A stretch of DNA of 64,000 bases from Schistocerca nitens (taxonomy: Eukaryota; Arthropoda; Insecta; Orthoptera; Acrididae), in assembly GCF_023898315.1 (NCBI RefSeq), contig NC_064616.1:530739102-530803101 (forward strand), given 5' to 3'. Shown one piece after another: positions 1 to 10,706 of the stretch. A model generated the notes under the pieces. That model worked only from the letters and a program-made list of their open reading frames with translations. It did not search any database and had not been told where the DNA came from. A program made the position numbers and the translations under genes. How positions within the stretch are numbered: position 1 is the first letter of the stretch; each line of letters opens with the position of its first letter.

Positions 1-835
1 TTTATGGACGATTTTCAGTTAAAGAGTACTGAACTGTATAATTCTGCGTAAGTCTTAGTTAGTGTAGACAAAATGTAATGCTGTCCACCTCGTGTGAACT
101 TAATATCTCTCATTGGAAGTTCTGCGTTTACGAAATGTTATCTACATTAATTCGTTCAAAGAAAAAGTGAGAGAACGAAACCTTTGATAGCAGTAGAACT
201 TCACTAAAGCGTATTGAGAGAATGGATACATTTACAGAAAACTCACATTAAGACATACTTGCACAAGCCGTACCAATAAATTGTACAATAACGGTTGTCC
301 TAGCATCAGATTTTGCAGAGATATCACTTTAGAAAGCAATGCAGCATAGGCGAAGGCAGACTTTCAGTTTTTTTTTCTCGTACACAACCAGCCGCTTCAT
401 GAAATGCTATACTGCTACATAATGCACTGTATATTGTGTATTTATGCGTCGTAATGGAAATAACAATATTACAGACAAAGAAATTAAGTATTTTTTTATT
501 TTAGCAAACACACTTTTACTGTATATAAGAAGTCTTCCACTTTTTTCGAAATGCGGTCCACTACTTCTGATGCATCGGGTTGTATGCTGTAGCACATATT
601 AACTGGAGCCAAACCACTGAGCCTGTTTTAGAAAACTGCGTTACCAAAATATTTTTTAATCTTCTTAAGCTGGAAATGTTCTTTCAGGAATAGCTGTTGA
701 AACTGGTGTTTTGACCCAAATCAGAAGCATTACGTAATAGTTTGGATAAAGATTTGAATCACACTGATCTAAGTACTCCAAAGCAGAGCTTAGATTAACG
801 CTCTTTGATGTCATCCGTATATTCCAAGGAAGGTT
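1..835. other. AT-rich sequence without a recognisable gene
   Basis: No reading frame here resembles a known family; the longest open frames are about 60 codons and look random. Base composition is AT-rich with several A and T runs. I see no terminal repeats or target duplications. It may be the outer flank of the hAT element that follows, but no hAT terminal inverted repeat could be identified. Confidence 0.5.
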
Positions 836-1070
836 GAAAGGAAGGAAGCTTAGAGTTTAACGCCAGCCCCAGTCAACAATGAGGTCATTAGAGACGGAGC
901 ACAAGCTCGGAATGTTTCTGGAATGGGGAAGGAAATCGGCCGTGCTTTTTGAAAGGAACGATTTACGGAAATCAGAAAACATCAGTCTGGATGGCCGGTT
1001 GCTAATTTGATCAGTAGCCCTCCCGAATCCGAGTCCAGTATGCTAACCACTGCGCAACTTCGTTCGGTGT
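836..1070 (-). mobile_element. tRNA-derived SINE (family B), minus strand
   Basis: Reading the minus strand, the copy begins near 1070 with a tRNA-like head (degenerate A box, then a B-box-like segment around the phrase for a GGTTCAATCCC motif) and continues into a tail that contains a 'gacctca' and 'ccgtctct' region. It is the same family as the better preserved plus-strand copy at 21414-21655; both share the block about fixed-spacing phrases such as AAGGAACC, GGCCGTGC and TTCCTTCCCC. Several indels make this copy older than that one. SINEs of this type depend on RNA polymerase III transcription from the internal A and B boxes and on LINE machinery for integration. I found no clear target duplication. 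Confidence 0.75.
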
Positions 1071-3495
1071 ATGTGCCTTCCAAAGTTCTAATTCTGCTTT
1101 TATCATTGATGTGTTTTTTTCTTTTCGGGAGAAGTGACGGGCACATATATATCGCCCCATCAATGTCAGTGATTTTCAAGAAATCTTTAGGTAACAGGCC
1201 ATATAGAGCACATATTAATTTCCAATGGTTTCCAAATCTTTCAGTTAACGTTGAGTTGCGTGCTCAAGAAACAGAATCAATAATTTCACTCTGTAGCATG
1301 TAATTACTTGTTAGAGCGGTTCAACTGCTTCCCAGTAAGGCGTGGCGCCTGCACCGAACCACTATTTTCCTCTGACATAGCATCTGCTTCTTCGAAAAGC
1401 TTCGTGAATTCATCGTCAGCATTGACTCTTAAAATCTGCAAGGCGTTAAGATCGTTGCAACAAGATGAAGTGTTGCGGTAAGGACTGCGTTGGTTCCCTG
1501 CAACTTGTTTCGATATAGCCAGTGCGTATCTCATCACTTTTTGAAGGCCCACTAAATTCATCACAGAATATGAGGAACGAAGTTTGTTTATCAGTTTGTT
1601 ACCTTGTCTTGGCGCTTCTTTGTTACGGCTAGACTGCAGCTTTTCGAGGGCAGCTGCAATGATTCGTGCTTATGGACTCATCGTGTTTCATAAAGAGCAA
1701 GTAAGCTTTTCTGGGGGGGGGGGGGGGCACTTGGTAACAGTTCACGAATTTCGGCTTTTAATACGGCAGTGCATTGGTCAGAATGACTGAAATAAGACCC
1801 AATAGACTGCACAATCCCGACTCAATTTCGGTTTTCTGCTCATGAAAATGTATCAGCAATATCAAGGTTAAAGGAGTGTGCACTACGATGTACATAAAGA
1901 GCAACGGCGCATTCCCATGAACATTTGCTTAGGCACAGTGCAAGTGCCCAATCATAGATGCTGCACCGCCATAGCCTTGACCAACTACATGTGAACAGTC
2001 GAGACCATATTTTTTCACTGCTTTAATGATAAGCTTTGCATGGCCGAATCCAGCAACATCGACAGTTGGAATATATTCGATGAATATTTCCTTACTTTTA
2101 TGGTGATTAAAGTACTCCGCATCAACATATCATAGGTAAAGTAAGACTTGTTCGATGTGTGCAATGCTAGTAGTTTCGTCAGCAACGATATTAAATATTC
2201 TGGGTTTCTTTACCCCATCAGTTTCTTACGTTGGATACCTTCAACACAAATAGCAACAATTTCACTCTGAATTTGTGGGTTTGTATATTGAGCATTCTTC
2301 GGAGCAGTTGACAAATTCTCTAAAAGATATTTACGAGGGGGTACCCAAAAAAATCGGAATAACATTGCAGAGGGCGGAGCTTGTGAAGTACGAATTTCTG
2401 CCGTTAGGCGAGTATAGCGCAACTCGTTGCTAGTTTACTGCCGACTGTGTTGTCGACCTGTTCATCTGCAGCGATTGTCTTTGTTAGCTTAGCACTGTTT
2501 TGTTCTTGTTTCGTTGTTTATGATAGCAAGCTTAAGTGAACAACGTGCAGCTGTGAGATTTTGTTTTCTGCTCTGTGAAAATGCTTTTCAAACTGTTTTA
2601 ATGTTGAAAACAGCTTACCAAGATGACGCTATGGGAAAAACCCAAGTGTACCAGTGATTTGCTCGATTTCAAAATTGGGACATTTTGATTGATGACAACC
2701 CCGTTCTGGACGTCCATCAGCTTACCGATTCGACACAAATATTGAAAAAATTCGGGAGTTAGCGCTGACAGACCGTCGACAGACAACTGATCAGTTGTCA
2801 GACATTAGTGGGTTGTCTTGGAGCTCGGTTCAGCTAATTTTAACGGAAGATTTGGGAATTAAAAGGGGTTGCTGTTAAGTTTTTCTCCCTTGGGTTATGA
2901 CTGATAATCAAGAAAAATGTCGAGTTGAAACATGTCGTGCTTTGAAAGAACAGCTTGAAACTGATCCAGATTTTCTGTCAATGGTCATTGCTGGTGATGA
3001 GTCATGGTGCTATGGTTACGACCCAGAAACAAAGCAAGTCAAGCCAATGGAAGACGTCATCGTCACCACGTTCAAAAAATTTTCGCCCAGTCAGATCATA
3101 CTTCAAAACAACGCTGATTTGCTTTTCTGGTGCAAGGGCGTAGTTCATTCAGAGATTGTTCCCTCAGGTCAGACCGTCAATCAAACCTTTTATTTGGAAG
3201 TTTTAAGAAGATTGCACAAGAATGTTCGTCAAAAAATACCCGATTTATGACAGGCAGGACACTGGTTCTTCCACCATGACAACGCACCTGCACACACAAC
3301 CATCTCTGTTAGACAGTTTTTGGCTAAAATGGCGTCGTTCCGCTGCCCTGCGCACCTTACTCGCCCGACCTGGCCTTTTTATTGTATACACACACGAAAA
3401 GGGGCATGAAAGGATACCGATTTGATATCATTGAAGAAGTCAAAAAAAAAAAGACGATTGAGGATCTGTCAGCTATTTCAGCTATTTCTAAAGGT

Positions 3496-3675
3496 AAACA
3501 GTTTTTGATGTTGCTGAGCAACAGCCAGTCTATAATTTTTAAATGAACACACCGTCATTTGACTGTATTGTTGATTGCTTAATTACGACCAGGTTTCGGA
3601 ATAGCATAAAAGGCCAAAACATGGGTCATAATTAAATAAAAAAATACAGTCGAATGGCGGTGTGTTCATTTAAAA
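3496..3675. mobile_element. 180-bp hairpin-forming insertion inside the mariner
   Basis: It is bounded by an exact 12-bp direct repeat, ATTTCTAAAGGT, at 3484-3495 and 3676-3687; removing the insert plus one copy restores the mariner sequence. Most of the insert forms an imperfect palindrome: the arm from about 3535 to 3568 (TTTTTAAATGAACACACCG...) pairs with about 3642-3675, and an inner pair TTAATTACGACC / GGGTCATAATTAA extends it. About 40 bp at the left end lies outside the hairpin. No coding capacity. The 12-bp duplication suggests target-primed or staggered-cut integration, not a TA-specific transposon. I do not recognise the family. Confidence 0.7.
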
Positions 3676-3723
3676 ATTTCTAAAGGTGACTATAAAAAGT
3701 GTTTCGAACAGTGGTGGTGATGG

Positions 3724-3814
3724 GACCAAACTGCTGATGTCATCGGTCACTAGTCTTACACACTACTTAATCTAAATTACACTAACTTTGGCACAGATGT
3801 ATTAGTTGTGATGG
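3724..3814 (-). mobile_element. 5'-truncated SINE tail inserted in the mariner
   Basis: The 91-bp insert is flanked by a 10-bp direct repeat with one mismatch (GTGGTGATGG at 3714-3723; GTTGTGATGG at 3815-3824). On the minus strand it reads as a SINE tail, with the phrase GACCGATGACATCAGCAGTTTGGTCCC near the right of the copy; the same phrase, diverged, occurs in the 48-bp insert at 42470-42517. The tRNA-like head is missing. The duplication identifies it as a retroposed, strongly truncated copy younger than the mariner. Confidence 0.65.
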
Positions 3815-4090
3815 AGAGGATTTTGAAGGGGATGAGGTTGTTTTGTAAGCAATTTGAAAAATTTAAAAAATAGTTCCGGTTTTTTATTTTTATTTTATTT
3901 TTTATTTTATTTTATTTTATTTTTTTGTACCCCCCTCACATTCCCAGACTCAGCAGCATAACGCAGTAACGCGCGAAAGTTGCCATCGTTCATTAGCTAT
4001 TGCTGAGCTTCCAGTGACGTGTAGAGTCGTCCAGGGCCGTTGTATCCTGTTATAGGAGTGCCTTGTTAACGAAAAAAATTATAGCTTTCA

Positions 4091-4248
4091 AAAAATAGCT
4101 CTGAGCACTATGGGATTTAACTTTTGAGGTCATCAGTCCCCTAGAACTTAGAACTACTTAAACCTAACTAACCTAAGGACATCACACACATCCATGCCCG
4201 AGGCAGGATTCGAACCTGCGACCGTAGCGGTCGCGCGGTTCCAGACTA
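4091..4248 (-). mobile_element. tRNA-derived SINE (family A), 5'-truncated, minus strand
   Basis: A minus-strand copy with B box GGTTCGAATCC and the family tail (GACTGATGACCTCA-type phrase, ending near a run of A). Target duplications TATAGCTTTCA (4080-4090) and TATAGCTGTCA (4249-4259) flank it with one mismatch. The 5' end is missing about 40 bases of the tRNA-like head, so the A box is absent and it could not be transcribed by itself. It splits the DUF4371 region of the hAT pseudogene. The other copies of this family are at 8134, 18341 and 23823. Confidence 0.88.
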
Positions 4249-5032
4249 TATAGCTGTCACTACGGACGTCAGTCGCGTTCCATTGGCTTCTTGCTGTAGC
4301 TTTCACTTTGAAGACAGATGTTCAGTTACTTACGAAACAATTTTAAGAAAATTTCCGAATTTCGCTTTTGATATGATGTTTGTGCATGTGTTGAAATGAG
4401 CCCAACGTTTTTTGTTTTTTTGTTTTTTTTTTTTCAAATCTGAAAGAGACTCACACAAGAGTTTTCATAATCGTTGATTGTTTCCTTTGTCTTCATACGA
4501 ACGATCCACAATGACACAATTTTTACAGAAGGCTCCGTTTTTTTAATCAGAATACGACAGTCAAACCATTTCAGTTGAAGCTAAGTTTCGTTTGAACGAA
4601 ACGGGAAATTTGTAATCGTTGGACGGTTCCCAAGCGTCTGTTAAAATTAGTTCATCTCGACAATCATCGAGTTGTGAACTTTAGTGTGAATATAAACCTC
4701 TGTCCGAGGTAGCACAACCATTCGAGGAAGATGAGACGAGATGTATAAACTTTTAACTGCCACTCTCGATGATGCAGGTTGATTGATGCTGGGAGGCAGT
4801 ACGCGATATGACTTTTCAGTGGACGAAAGTACGTCCGCGTTTGTAGTCCTTTCTGGTAAGGAGGGTGCAGTAATCATTACTTCATCACCGGCTTCACTCG
4901 TCCCATTAAGACTGGCAGGTTCGACAGCTGCAGATGCGTCTTTAGATGTATCATCTTGTGAACACCATTTTTCCAGTATTCCAAGCCCTTTGATTTATTA
5001 CTATTCTCAGCTTTTCTTTTCTTTGCATCCAT

Positions 5033-6029
5033 TTCTGCGATGCAGTTGACCCCATAAAAACACTCAAATAAAAGATTAACAATTATGCGACCGTTTATTA
5101 TTAGGTTTTATTCTGCTGATGTTAGTTATAATGCAAGTGCGGTGATTTAAATTTCACTGACATTCATATAAATTCCAACCCTCACGAAATGGCGGGCAGC
5201 AGCTAGTAGGCCAAGAAATTAGAGTTCTGAATCCAAAAATTTGTGGAGTCCTGGAAACTGTTTTAATCGCTCAGGTAGGCCTCAGATGTGAATAATCTGA
5301 GTTTTCTCCGATTTCTGAGTGGAGCTTAAGTTGTGATGAAAAAGAAAACCGAAATTACGGACTATTTCTGGTTTCTCTCGAATTCTTCCGAAATTAAGCA
5401 TTTAATCGAAAACGTCAAGGTTACCGGATATTGAGAACCAGTACTTTCATTCTAGATACAGTACTTTATAATTTGATTAAATTTTGCGGTGCAGAAAAGC
5501 CACATCAGAAAAAACTAGTTTTCCACCTTTCGATAAACGCTTGTTTCGTTGCCGTAAAACGTGCAATATCTGAGAAATGGCCAATATGAGGAAAAAATTT
5601 CGTGGAGAGAAGTTGTAGACCATTAAATTATGTTAGCAAAAAGTCAAATAAAGTGTCTAGTTGGTCAATAAACATTGCATGTTATCAGTTTTATGGAAAT
5701 CGCGTGGTTATTAACCGTCAAATTTTTACGTCCCATTCAGTGGCTTTACCCAGTTTTCACTCTTGTTGTTTCATTTATTCATCAGTATACTCATTCTACG
5801 GATTCTGTTACTCCGCTGCCGAAATCGCGCGCTTTCTACCAGGTCTTTCATTGATCACTGCTAAATCTGGACTATGTACACAAGCATACAAAATGGCCTT
5901 AAAAAAAGGGTTTCCGTTAACATTTCTCGAGGAAATAGAACGACCAAAATTTTGACCATAAGGAGTAAGAGTAAGGAGATTTCACCTTGGGACAACACCC
6001 TACAGCGAAGTAGAACAACTGCAATAAAC
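5033..6029. other. Intergenic stretch without a recognisable gene
   Basis: This lies upstream of the hAT N terminus and before a LINE endonuclease fragment. It should contain the hAT element's own 5' end, but I could not pick out a terminal inverted repeat or 8-bp duplication. The open frame at 5602-5955 on the plus strand has no recognisable motif and the sequence is AT-rich. Nothing further can be supported. Confidence 0.45.
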
Positions 6030-6347
6030 AAACAAATACCCTCTTATGGAACATCGAAGCCTTAGAAGACCTGTTGCCAGTCATACTAAGAAGAACTCTA
6101 ACAAGGTACGACGCTCTCGTCCTCACAGAAATCTTTTCAACAGAAGAGTATACTATAAAAAGAGACAATGGATTTCATTCTTTCGCACGCCAAACCACAG
6201 GAAGGCCAGTAGGAAGACTTTTCATCTTCCTCACACCATAAGTATCGTTAGTAAAGAAAATAACTTGATATGAAAACACAATAGTAGGCGTTACTCAACC
6301 ACAGATGACGATAGAAGATGAAATCAAAGGAATAACGGAAGTACTAA
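6030..6347 (+). pseudogene. LINE endonuclease (APE-type) fragment
   Basis: Read with one or two frame changes, the plus strand gives LLWNIEALED, then ALVLTEIFSTEEYTIKRDN, then GFHSFARQTTGRPVGR, and later QPQMTIEDEIKGITEVL. This is the order of motifs in the N-terminal apurinic-type endonuclease of non-LTR retrotransposons, where the Glu in the LTEIF/LTETF motif is catalytic. It covers only the first half of the domain and is broken by stops. The wording matches what would be expected upstream of the LINE at 18920-21995, so I infer the same family. No reverse transcriptase follows. Confidence 0.65.
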
Positions 6348-7111
6348 CCCGGCCTGGCTCCATGGACGTAGCCGCCCCATGCGAAAATCGCTAGCGTCTC
6401 CTTCCCCCACCTCCTTACGTTTTCAGAAATAGTCGACCGTTTTCCCAAAGTCATTCAACATATTTTCATGCTTACTGATACGTATTTCTGACGTGAATAC
6501 GTCTTTAAGATCAGAGCCAGGTATGGGGCACCAGTCTATGAAACAGAAATGAAACATTTACATTGCATATTTTATTTAGTCTCTATTTATTAATTAATTA
6601 CGAAGTGTTTTTCTCAGCGATGGTGCTGTAGGTTTATGGTTGCTGTATAGGAACTGTTAGGTCACCACATGCTGACATTTATTTTTATTTATTTATTATA
6701 ATGTTTTTCGCTTCTCTAGGGGCTTTCAAGCTGACATAGGTACATTTCAAGTGTTGTATAGGTGCATGGTAGGAAATGAGTTGGTAATACTGTCACTAGT
6801 AAGCTTTGCTGTTCTGAAAGATACACCCAAGGTGACAAAACCCAGCACCTTAGTCTTTCAAAGCTCCGTAGATAATTTCCAGTATGATACTAGATTTTAT
6901 GGATAATTTGTATTTACAACTTATTCTCACACTTCTTCATTTATGTAAAAAGTTTTATCGTCTTGTTTAACGCATTCTTTTGGAACTAAATTAAAATTAA
7001 AGATTTTTTTCTGCCCCCGAAAACTTGCCACCCTCAGCGGTGGCACGGTCCTCCTCTCCGTAGTACCGGCCCTGCTACTAACACAAACGAAGGTCGACGA
7101 AAGACTAACTT
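6348..7111. other. Spacer between LINE fragments
   Basis: Contains a short poly-T and TTTATTTATTT-rich stretch (about 6675-6705). I see no coding family; the minus-strand frame at 6927-7115 is a chance open frame partly overlapping the 3' end of the LINE that follows. Confidence 0.4.
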
Positions 7112-8465
7112 TCATCTACATCTACGACTACGTCTACATCAATACTGCGGAAGCCACCTGACGGTGTGCGGCGCGGAGGGTACTTCTTGTACCACTAACT
7201 GATCCCCCCTTGCCTGCTCCATTCGTGAATGGCGTGTGGGGAGAATGATTGTCGCTAGGCCTCTCTATTAGCTCTAATTTCTCGAATTTTCTCGTCGTCG
7301 TCATTTCGCGGGCAGTCTATGCAAGGTGGTAATATGTTATCCGCCTCGTCCTGGAATGAAGTCTCCCCGAATTTCAGTAGTATATCCCTCCGCGGTATAA
7401 AATACCTCTCTTGTAGCGTCCACCACTAGAGTTTGTTGAGCATGTCTATAGCCCTTCACGCGGACCAAACGATCTCGCGACGAAACGTGCCACTCCTCGT
7501 TTGATCTTCTATATCCCGTCTATGTCCCACCTAATAAGCGGGGAAGTCCTGAATCCAGTCATAGATCTGGTAAGCTCGTATTTTTTTCACTAAACGGCAG
7601 TTCGGGCCGGTGTCAAATGCCATCCTGAAGGCATGGAAAACGGCATCAACCTGAGCGCCGTTGTCTACAGCGCTATGGATCTCATGGGGGAACAAAGTAA
7701 GCTGAGTTTAGCAAGATTTCCGTTTGCGGAATCCATATTGATTTTTATACAGAAGGTTTTCGTTCTCCAAAAAGACATAATTCTTTAGCACAAAACATGT
7801 TCCATAATTCTACAAGAGATTGTCGTCACCGATATAGGCCTACAATCAAGTGTATTTGTCCTGTGACCTTTCTTGAAAACGAGAATGACCTTCGCTTTTT
7901 TCCAGTTGCTAGGTATCCTTCGCTTGCTTCAGCGAACTACGACAAACTGCTCCTAGAAGGCCGTGAGTTCTTTCGCAAAATCTTTGTAGAATCTTACAAG
8001 TATCTCATCTGGTACTGATGCTATTCCATTACTAAGCGATTGTAGTTGCTTTTCTGTTCCGTGATTGACTATCGCAATATCTTCCATTCCAATGGTCTTA
8101 CGATGTTTGATAGGAGAGACTGTACCTTCCACGCCGGCCGATGTGGCCGAGCGGTTCTAGCCGCTTCAGTCTGGAACCGCGCGACCGCTACGTTCGCAGG
8201 TTCGAATCCTGCCTCGGGCATGGATGTGTGTGATGTCCTTAGCTTAGTTAGGTTTAAGTAGTTCTAAGTTCTAGGAGACTGATGATCTCAGCTGTTAAGT
8301 CCCATAGTGCTCAGAGGCATTTGAACCATTTTGTACCTTCCACGGTGAAAAATTTTGGGAGACCGAATTCGGTTTATCGCCCTTCTATCTTTTATCTTCC
8401 GTTTCTGTGCCGGTATGGTTACTAAGTGACTGAATAGAAGAATTTGAACTGATTTTAGCTAAGAC
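7112..8465 (-). pseudogene. Jockey/CR1-type LINE, 3' part, degenerate, with a SINE inside
   Basis: The 3' end (7112 side, minus strand) carries the family hallmark: a short run of GTAGATG-type units preceded by the phrase for the 'GGCGGAGGGTAC' tail seen in four other copies here. Upstream on the minus strand come remnants of the reverse transcriptase C terminus, then a jump near 7553 where several hundred bases of the RT palm are deleted, then the fingers region, and finally the linker between endonuclease and RT up to about 8465. A family-A SINE (8134-8331) is inserted near the 5' side. Stops and frameshifts are throughout. Dead copy. Confidence 0.72.
8134..8331 (+). mobile_element. tRNA-derived SINE (family A), full-length head, 13-bp target duplication
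   Basis: Perfect direct repeats TGTACCTTCCACG at 8121-8133 and 8332-8344 bound the insert. The head begins CCGGCCGATGTGGCC with an A box (TGGCCGAGCGGTT), a GC-rich hairpin-like segment (GCGACCGC...) resembling the long variable arm of a class II tRNA, and the B box GGTTCGAATCC. A lineage-specific body follows and the copy ends near CATTTGAACCATTT. The perfect duplication suggests a fairly recent insertion into the minus-strand LINE. It is a repeat, not a functional tRNA gene. Confidence 0.93.
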
Positions 8466-9044
8466 CAAAACCTCTTATGGTGTTTAGTCTTATCAGCTGA
8501 TAAAACTTTGCTTTGAGAGTAATCTTTTGCGGGTGTTCTCAATGCGAGGACATACAAACCAAACACGAAAATAGAACTGATCCTGGTACCGCTAGAGGAA
8601 GGAGGGTATGGCCTCATCAACAAACCCATCCTGAAAACATACATATGGGTCGTGGGGAAAATGGTCGTCGCTTAACGAAGGGTCAGAATCAGAATATTAA
8701 AAATTTGTGTGCTTACTTATTAAATAGCAAGTTTATATTCATTGAAATGTATGAATTTATGAAAAATGTTGTGCTACACTATTATGTATCGGTTTACGGG
8801 TACAAAGGCAATGAAATGGAAACACTGCTTTGCCCAGCACTACTTACAAATGTCGGTAGTAACGGTAAGAGAAATATTTACGTAATTAAATTTAAGGAAT
8901 AAATTTTACGTAGTCGCAAACATTGAAAAACACAAATATAGCACATAATGAAGGAAACCAACTCTCAAATCAAGAAGAATGCATGCAGAATCAAATTAAA
9001 CCTTCATATTATGCGATGTAAGGAATATGAAATTCACAAAAAAT
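8466..9044. other. AT-rich stretch with a possible LINE scrap
   Basis: The segment 8510-8660 contains a plausible but unassigned coding-like piece (a plus-strand open frame 8513-8902 that loses all similarity after about 8660). The remainder is AT-rich with no motif I can name. Confidence 0.35.
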
Positions 9045-9775
9045 TATAGCTTGACGAAATGAATGATTGTTTCGTTTTCATTTGTGTTTACACAAAAATA
9101 ACAGTTATAGTAGTCTGGTTCATCGTACACTGAACAATCTGAATGTGCCCATAGACCACAGATTGTACACTTGCACCATATTTCGCTGTTAGTTCCATTC
9201 TCTGCATAAACTAAACACTTTTTTCCCGCAAATTTCAATTTCGTCATCCAAATTATCATTGCACAGGTTGTCACTGTCCTTCTCTAATGTAGCAGCTAGA
9301 TTACTCCTGGGACCTACAGTTCTCTTCTGAACTATTGGTTTCCTCTTGTGCAAAACCGTCGATTTCTCTTTGTTTATCTTTCCCACCTTTTTTGCCCTTT
9401 TTTCTTCAAGCATTTTCTTCATGGGCGACTCAGTTCGGTTCAGTGAGTGCTGCCGTTTCTGTCCTTGGCTATCCCTCGGTTCTTTGATAGATCTGGAACA
9501 GGAGATATTTCTGCATATGACTGTCTTTTGGTGGAAGATATTGCATCCTGAATGTCATTTGAGTTACTGGATCTTTGAGCCAGAGTATCTTCTGCTGGTG
9601 CTGGTTCTACAGGTTCTAGGACGTTGGAGACAGGAGATCGATCTTCTCGAGGCACTGGAGTTGATTCCAAAAATTCGTTCTCTCTAATTGAGAGTGAAAT
9701 CAAAGTCCTTATTATATGGGGCAATATCAGGATATTCTGGCCATGTTGACTGCCATAACACCTGCTACAAGTCAT
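9045..9775 (-). pseudogene. PHD-finger C-terminal remnant, probably of a pogo/CENP-B-type transposase
   Basis: Three overlapping minus-strand frames join into one product. It opens with a low-complexity Ser/Pro/Glu-rich part (9775-9440), then a Lys/Arg-rich segment (MKKMLEEKRAKK, 9422 onward), then a zinc finger ending at about 9085: CTICGLWAHSDC followed by YNCYFC. The spacing C-x2-C-x4-H-x2-C ... C-x2-C is that of a C4HC3 PHD finger, but the first pair reads C-L-V-Y, so one ligand Cys is replaced by Tyr. Frameshifts lie near 9430 and in an A-run near 9225. Insect pogo-like transposases often carry such a basic-plus-PHD tail; no DDE core is seen here. A dead last exon of a host gene is the alternative. 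Confidence 0.5.
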
Positions 9776-10227
9776 TTCGTATCTTGCAGATTAGTTGAAA
9801 CACTGCAGTTCAGATTACACACCAAACTATCACATTAATTTCCTATATGTAACCAAGTTATAAATTACAAGTATTCTACAAAACCAATAAAAATACTCAC
9901 ACTTACCTAGCAGCAATCCATCACATGTGCTATCAATCGCTTTATAATCGCACGTGTGTCTAGAAACCGCAACGATCGATCGTTCATCACACGGAAATTC
10001 CGTGCAGTCAGATACTGTAGGTCACACATATGATTTCAGTACGGCTTCCTGTCTGCGACTCGTTTATTCACGTTCGTGTTGTGTGGTTGGTACTGTTTTC
10101 TGAATCTTTGAGGATGGCTACCTGGGCAAGACACTTATGGAGAACTAGTTAGAGAACATTTAGAGAACTATTGGGGAACAAGAAACATTATGGAAGGTAA
10201 CTTCAAAAGTTTTCCACAATAGAATTA
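9776..10227. other. Spacer without recognised features
   Basis: AT-rich, no coding similarity. The final 30 bases before the LTR-like repeat differ from what precedes the second copy of that repeat, so the 5' terminal bases of the LTR are lost or replaced here. Confidence 0.4.
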
Positions 10228-10706
10228 CCGCCAGAGACCACACTTGCTAGGTGGTAGCCTTTAAATCGGCCGCGGTCCGGTAGTATACGTCGGACCCGCG
10301 TGTCGCCACTGTCAGTGATTGCAGACCGAGCGCCACCACACGGCAGGTCTAGAGAGACTTACTAGCACTCGCCCCAGTTGTACAGCCGACGTTGCTAGGA
10401 ATGGTTCACTGACAATCACGCTCTCATTTGCCGAGACGATAGTTAGCATAGCCTTCAGCTACGTCATTTGCTACGACCTAGCAAGGCGCCATTACCAGTT
10501 AATATTGAAATTATAAAACATGTACCGTCAAGAGCGATGTACACCAATTATGGATTAAAGTTAAGTATTCCAAGAACTACGTTCTTTTCTTATTAGACTC
10601 AACTCCTTTAATTGTTCCAGACCTCACGCCAGTCTGCGTGAGCTTTGAACGCGTGCATTTCGGCCTCCTCTAGCAACACGGTGTTGGCTTTTCTGCCAAC
10701 ACTACA
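10228..10706 (+). mobile_element. Solo LTR-like repeat, copy 1 (5' end eroded)
   Basis: About 480 bp that match, with scattered changes, the segment at 56797-57301. Shared landmarks in order are ACTTGCTAGGTGGTAGCC, GCCGCGGTCC, TATACGTCGGACCCGCG, GCCTTCAGCTACGTCA, GTACCGTCAAGAGCGA, AGACCTC...CTGCGTGAGCT and CGGTGTTGGCT near the end. It has no coding capacity and no internal retroviral genes adjoin either copy, so each is best explained as a solo long terminal repeat left by recombination. The first 9 or so bases present in copy 2 (TGTGGTGTC) are not recognisable here. Probably a Ty3/gypsy-type LTR by its length and TG...CA termini in copy 2; the class is inferred. Confidence 0.7.

Larger units (their letters stand above)
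2334..3938 (+). mobile_element. mariner element with a decayed transposase
   Basis: The ends are imperfect terminal inverted repeats: CGAGGGGGTACCCAAAAAAA at 2334 and the matching complement ending GTACCCCCCTCA at 3938, with TA at 2332-2333 on the left. The inside encodes pieces of a mariner transposase: the first catalytic Asp context GDESWCYGYDPETKQ at about 2994-3035, and the conserved PSGQTVNQTFYLEVLRRL at about 3160-3215. Frameshifts (for example near 2860-2900, 3140 and 3240) and stops split it into at least three frames, and the second Asp region near 3280-3310 is scrambled. The element sits inside the hAT pseudogene and itself carries two insertions (3496-3675 and 3724-3814). The right end is preceded by a TTTTA-rich run at about 3878-3927. 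Dead, and younger than the hAT copy. Confidence 0.85.
1304..5032 (-). pseudogene. hAT-superfamily transposase (TTF-zinc-finger / DUF4371 type), broken and interrupted
   Basis: The minus strand starts with ATG at 5032-5030, followed by a lysine-rich N terminus (MDAKKRKAEN). A TTF-type zinc finger segment lies at about 4625-4440 (KFPVSFKRNLA, then GAFCKNCV). Next comes the conserved DUF4371 stretch at about 4080-3945 (RKQGTPITGY, DGNFRALLR). After the mariner insertion it resumes at about 2325 (APKNAQYTNPQIQSEIV), then a degenerate GQGYGGAASM-like region near 1960-1990, and ends in the hAT C-terminal motif (APRLTGKQLNR) at 1304. Stops and frameshifts are numerous, including a TAA at 4879-4877, so it cannot make transposase. 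The family excises and inserts DNA using an RNase H-like core and leaves 8-bp duplications; I could not find the element's terminal repeats. It hosts a mariner (2334-3938) and a SINE (4091-4248). Confidence 0.82.

Noticed and set aside
1711..1727. Poly-G run as a functional element
   Set aside because: It lies in the dead hAT gene and could be slippage or a sequencing artefact; no function can be supported.
8134..8331. A functional tRNA gene
   Set aside because: The A and B boxes are tRNA-like, but the copy has a SINE body, a target duplication and sister copies, so it is a retroposon.
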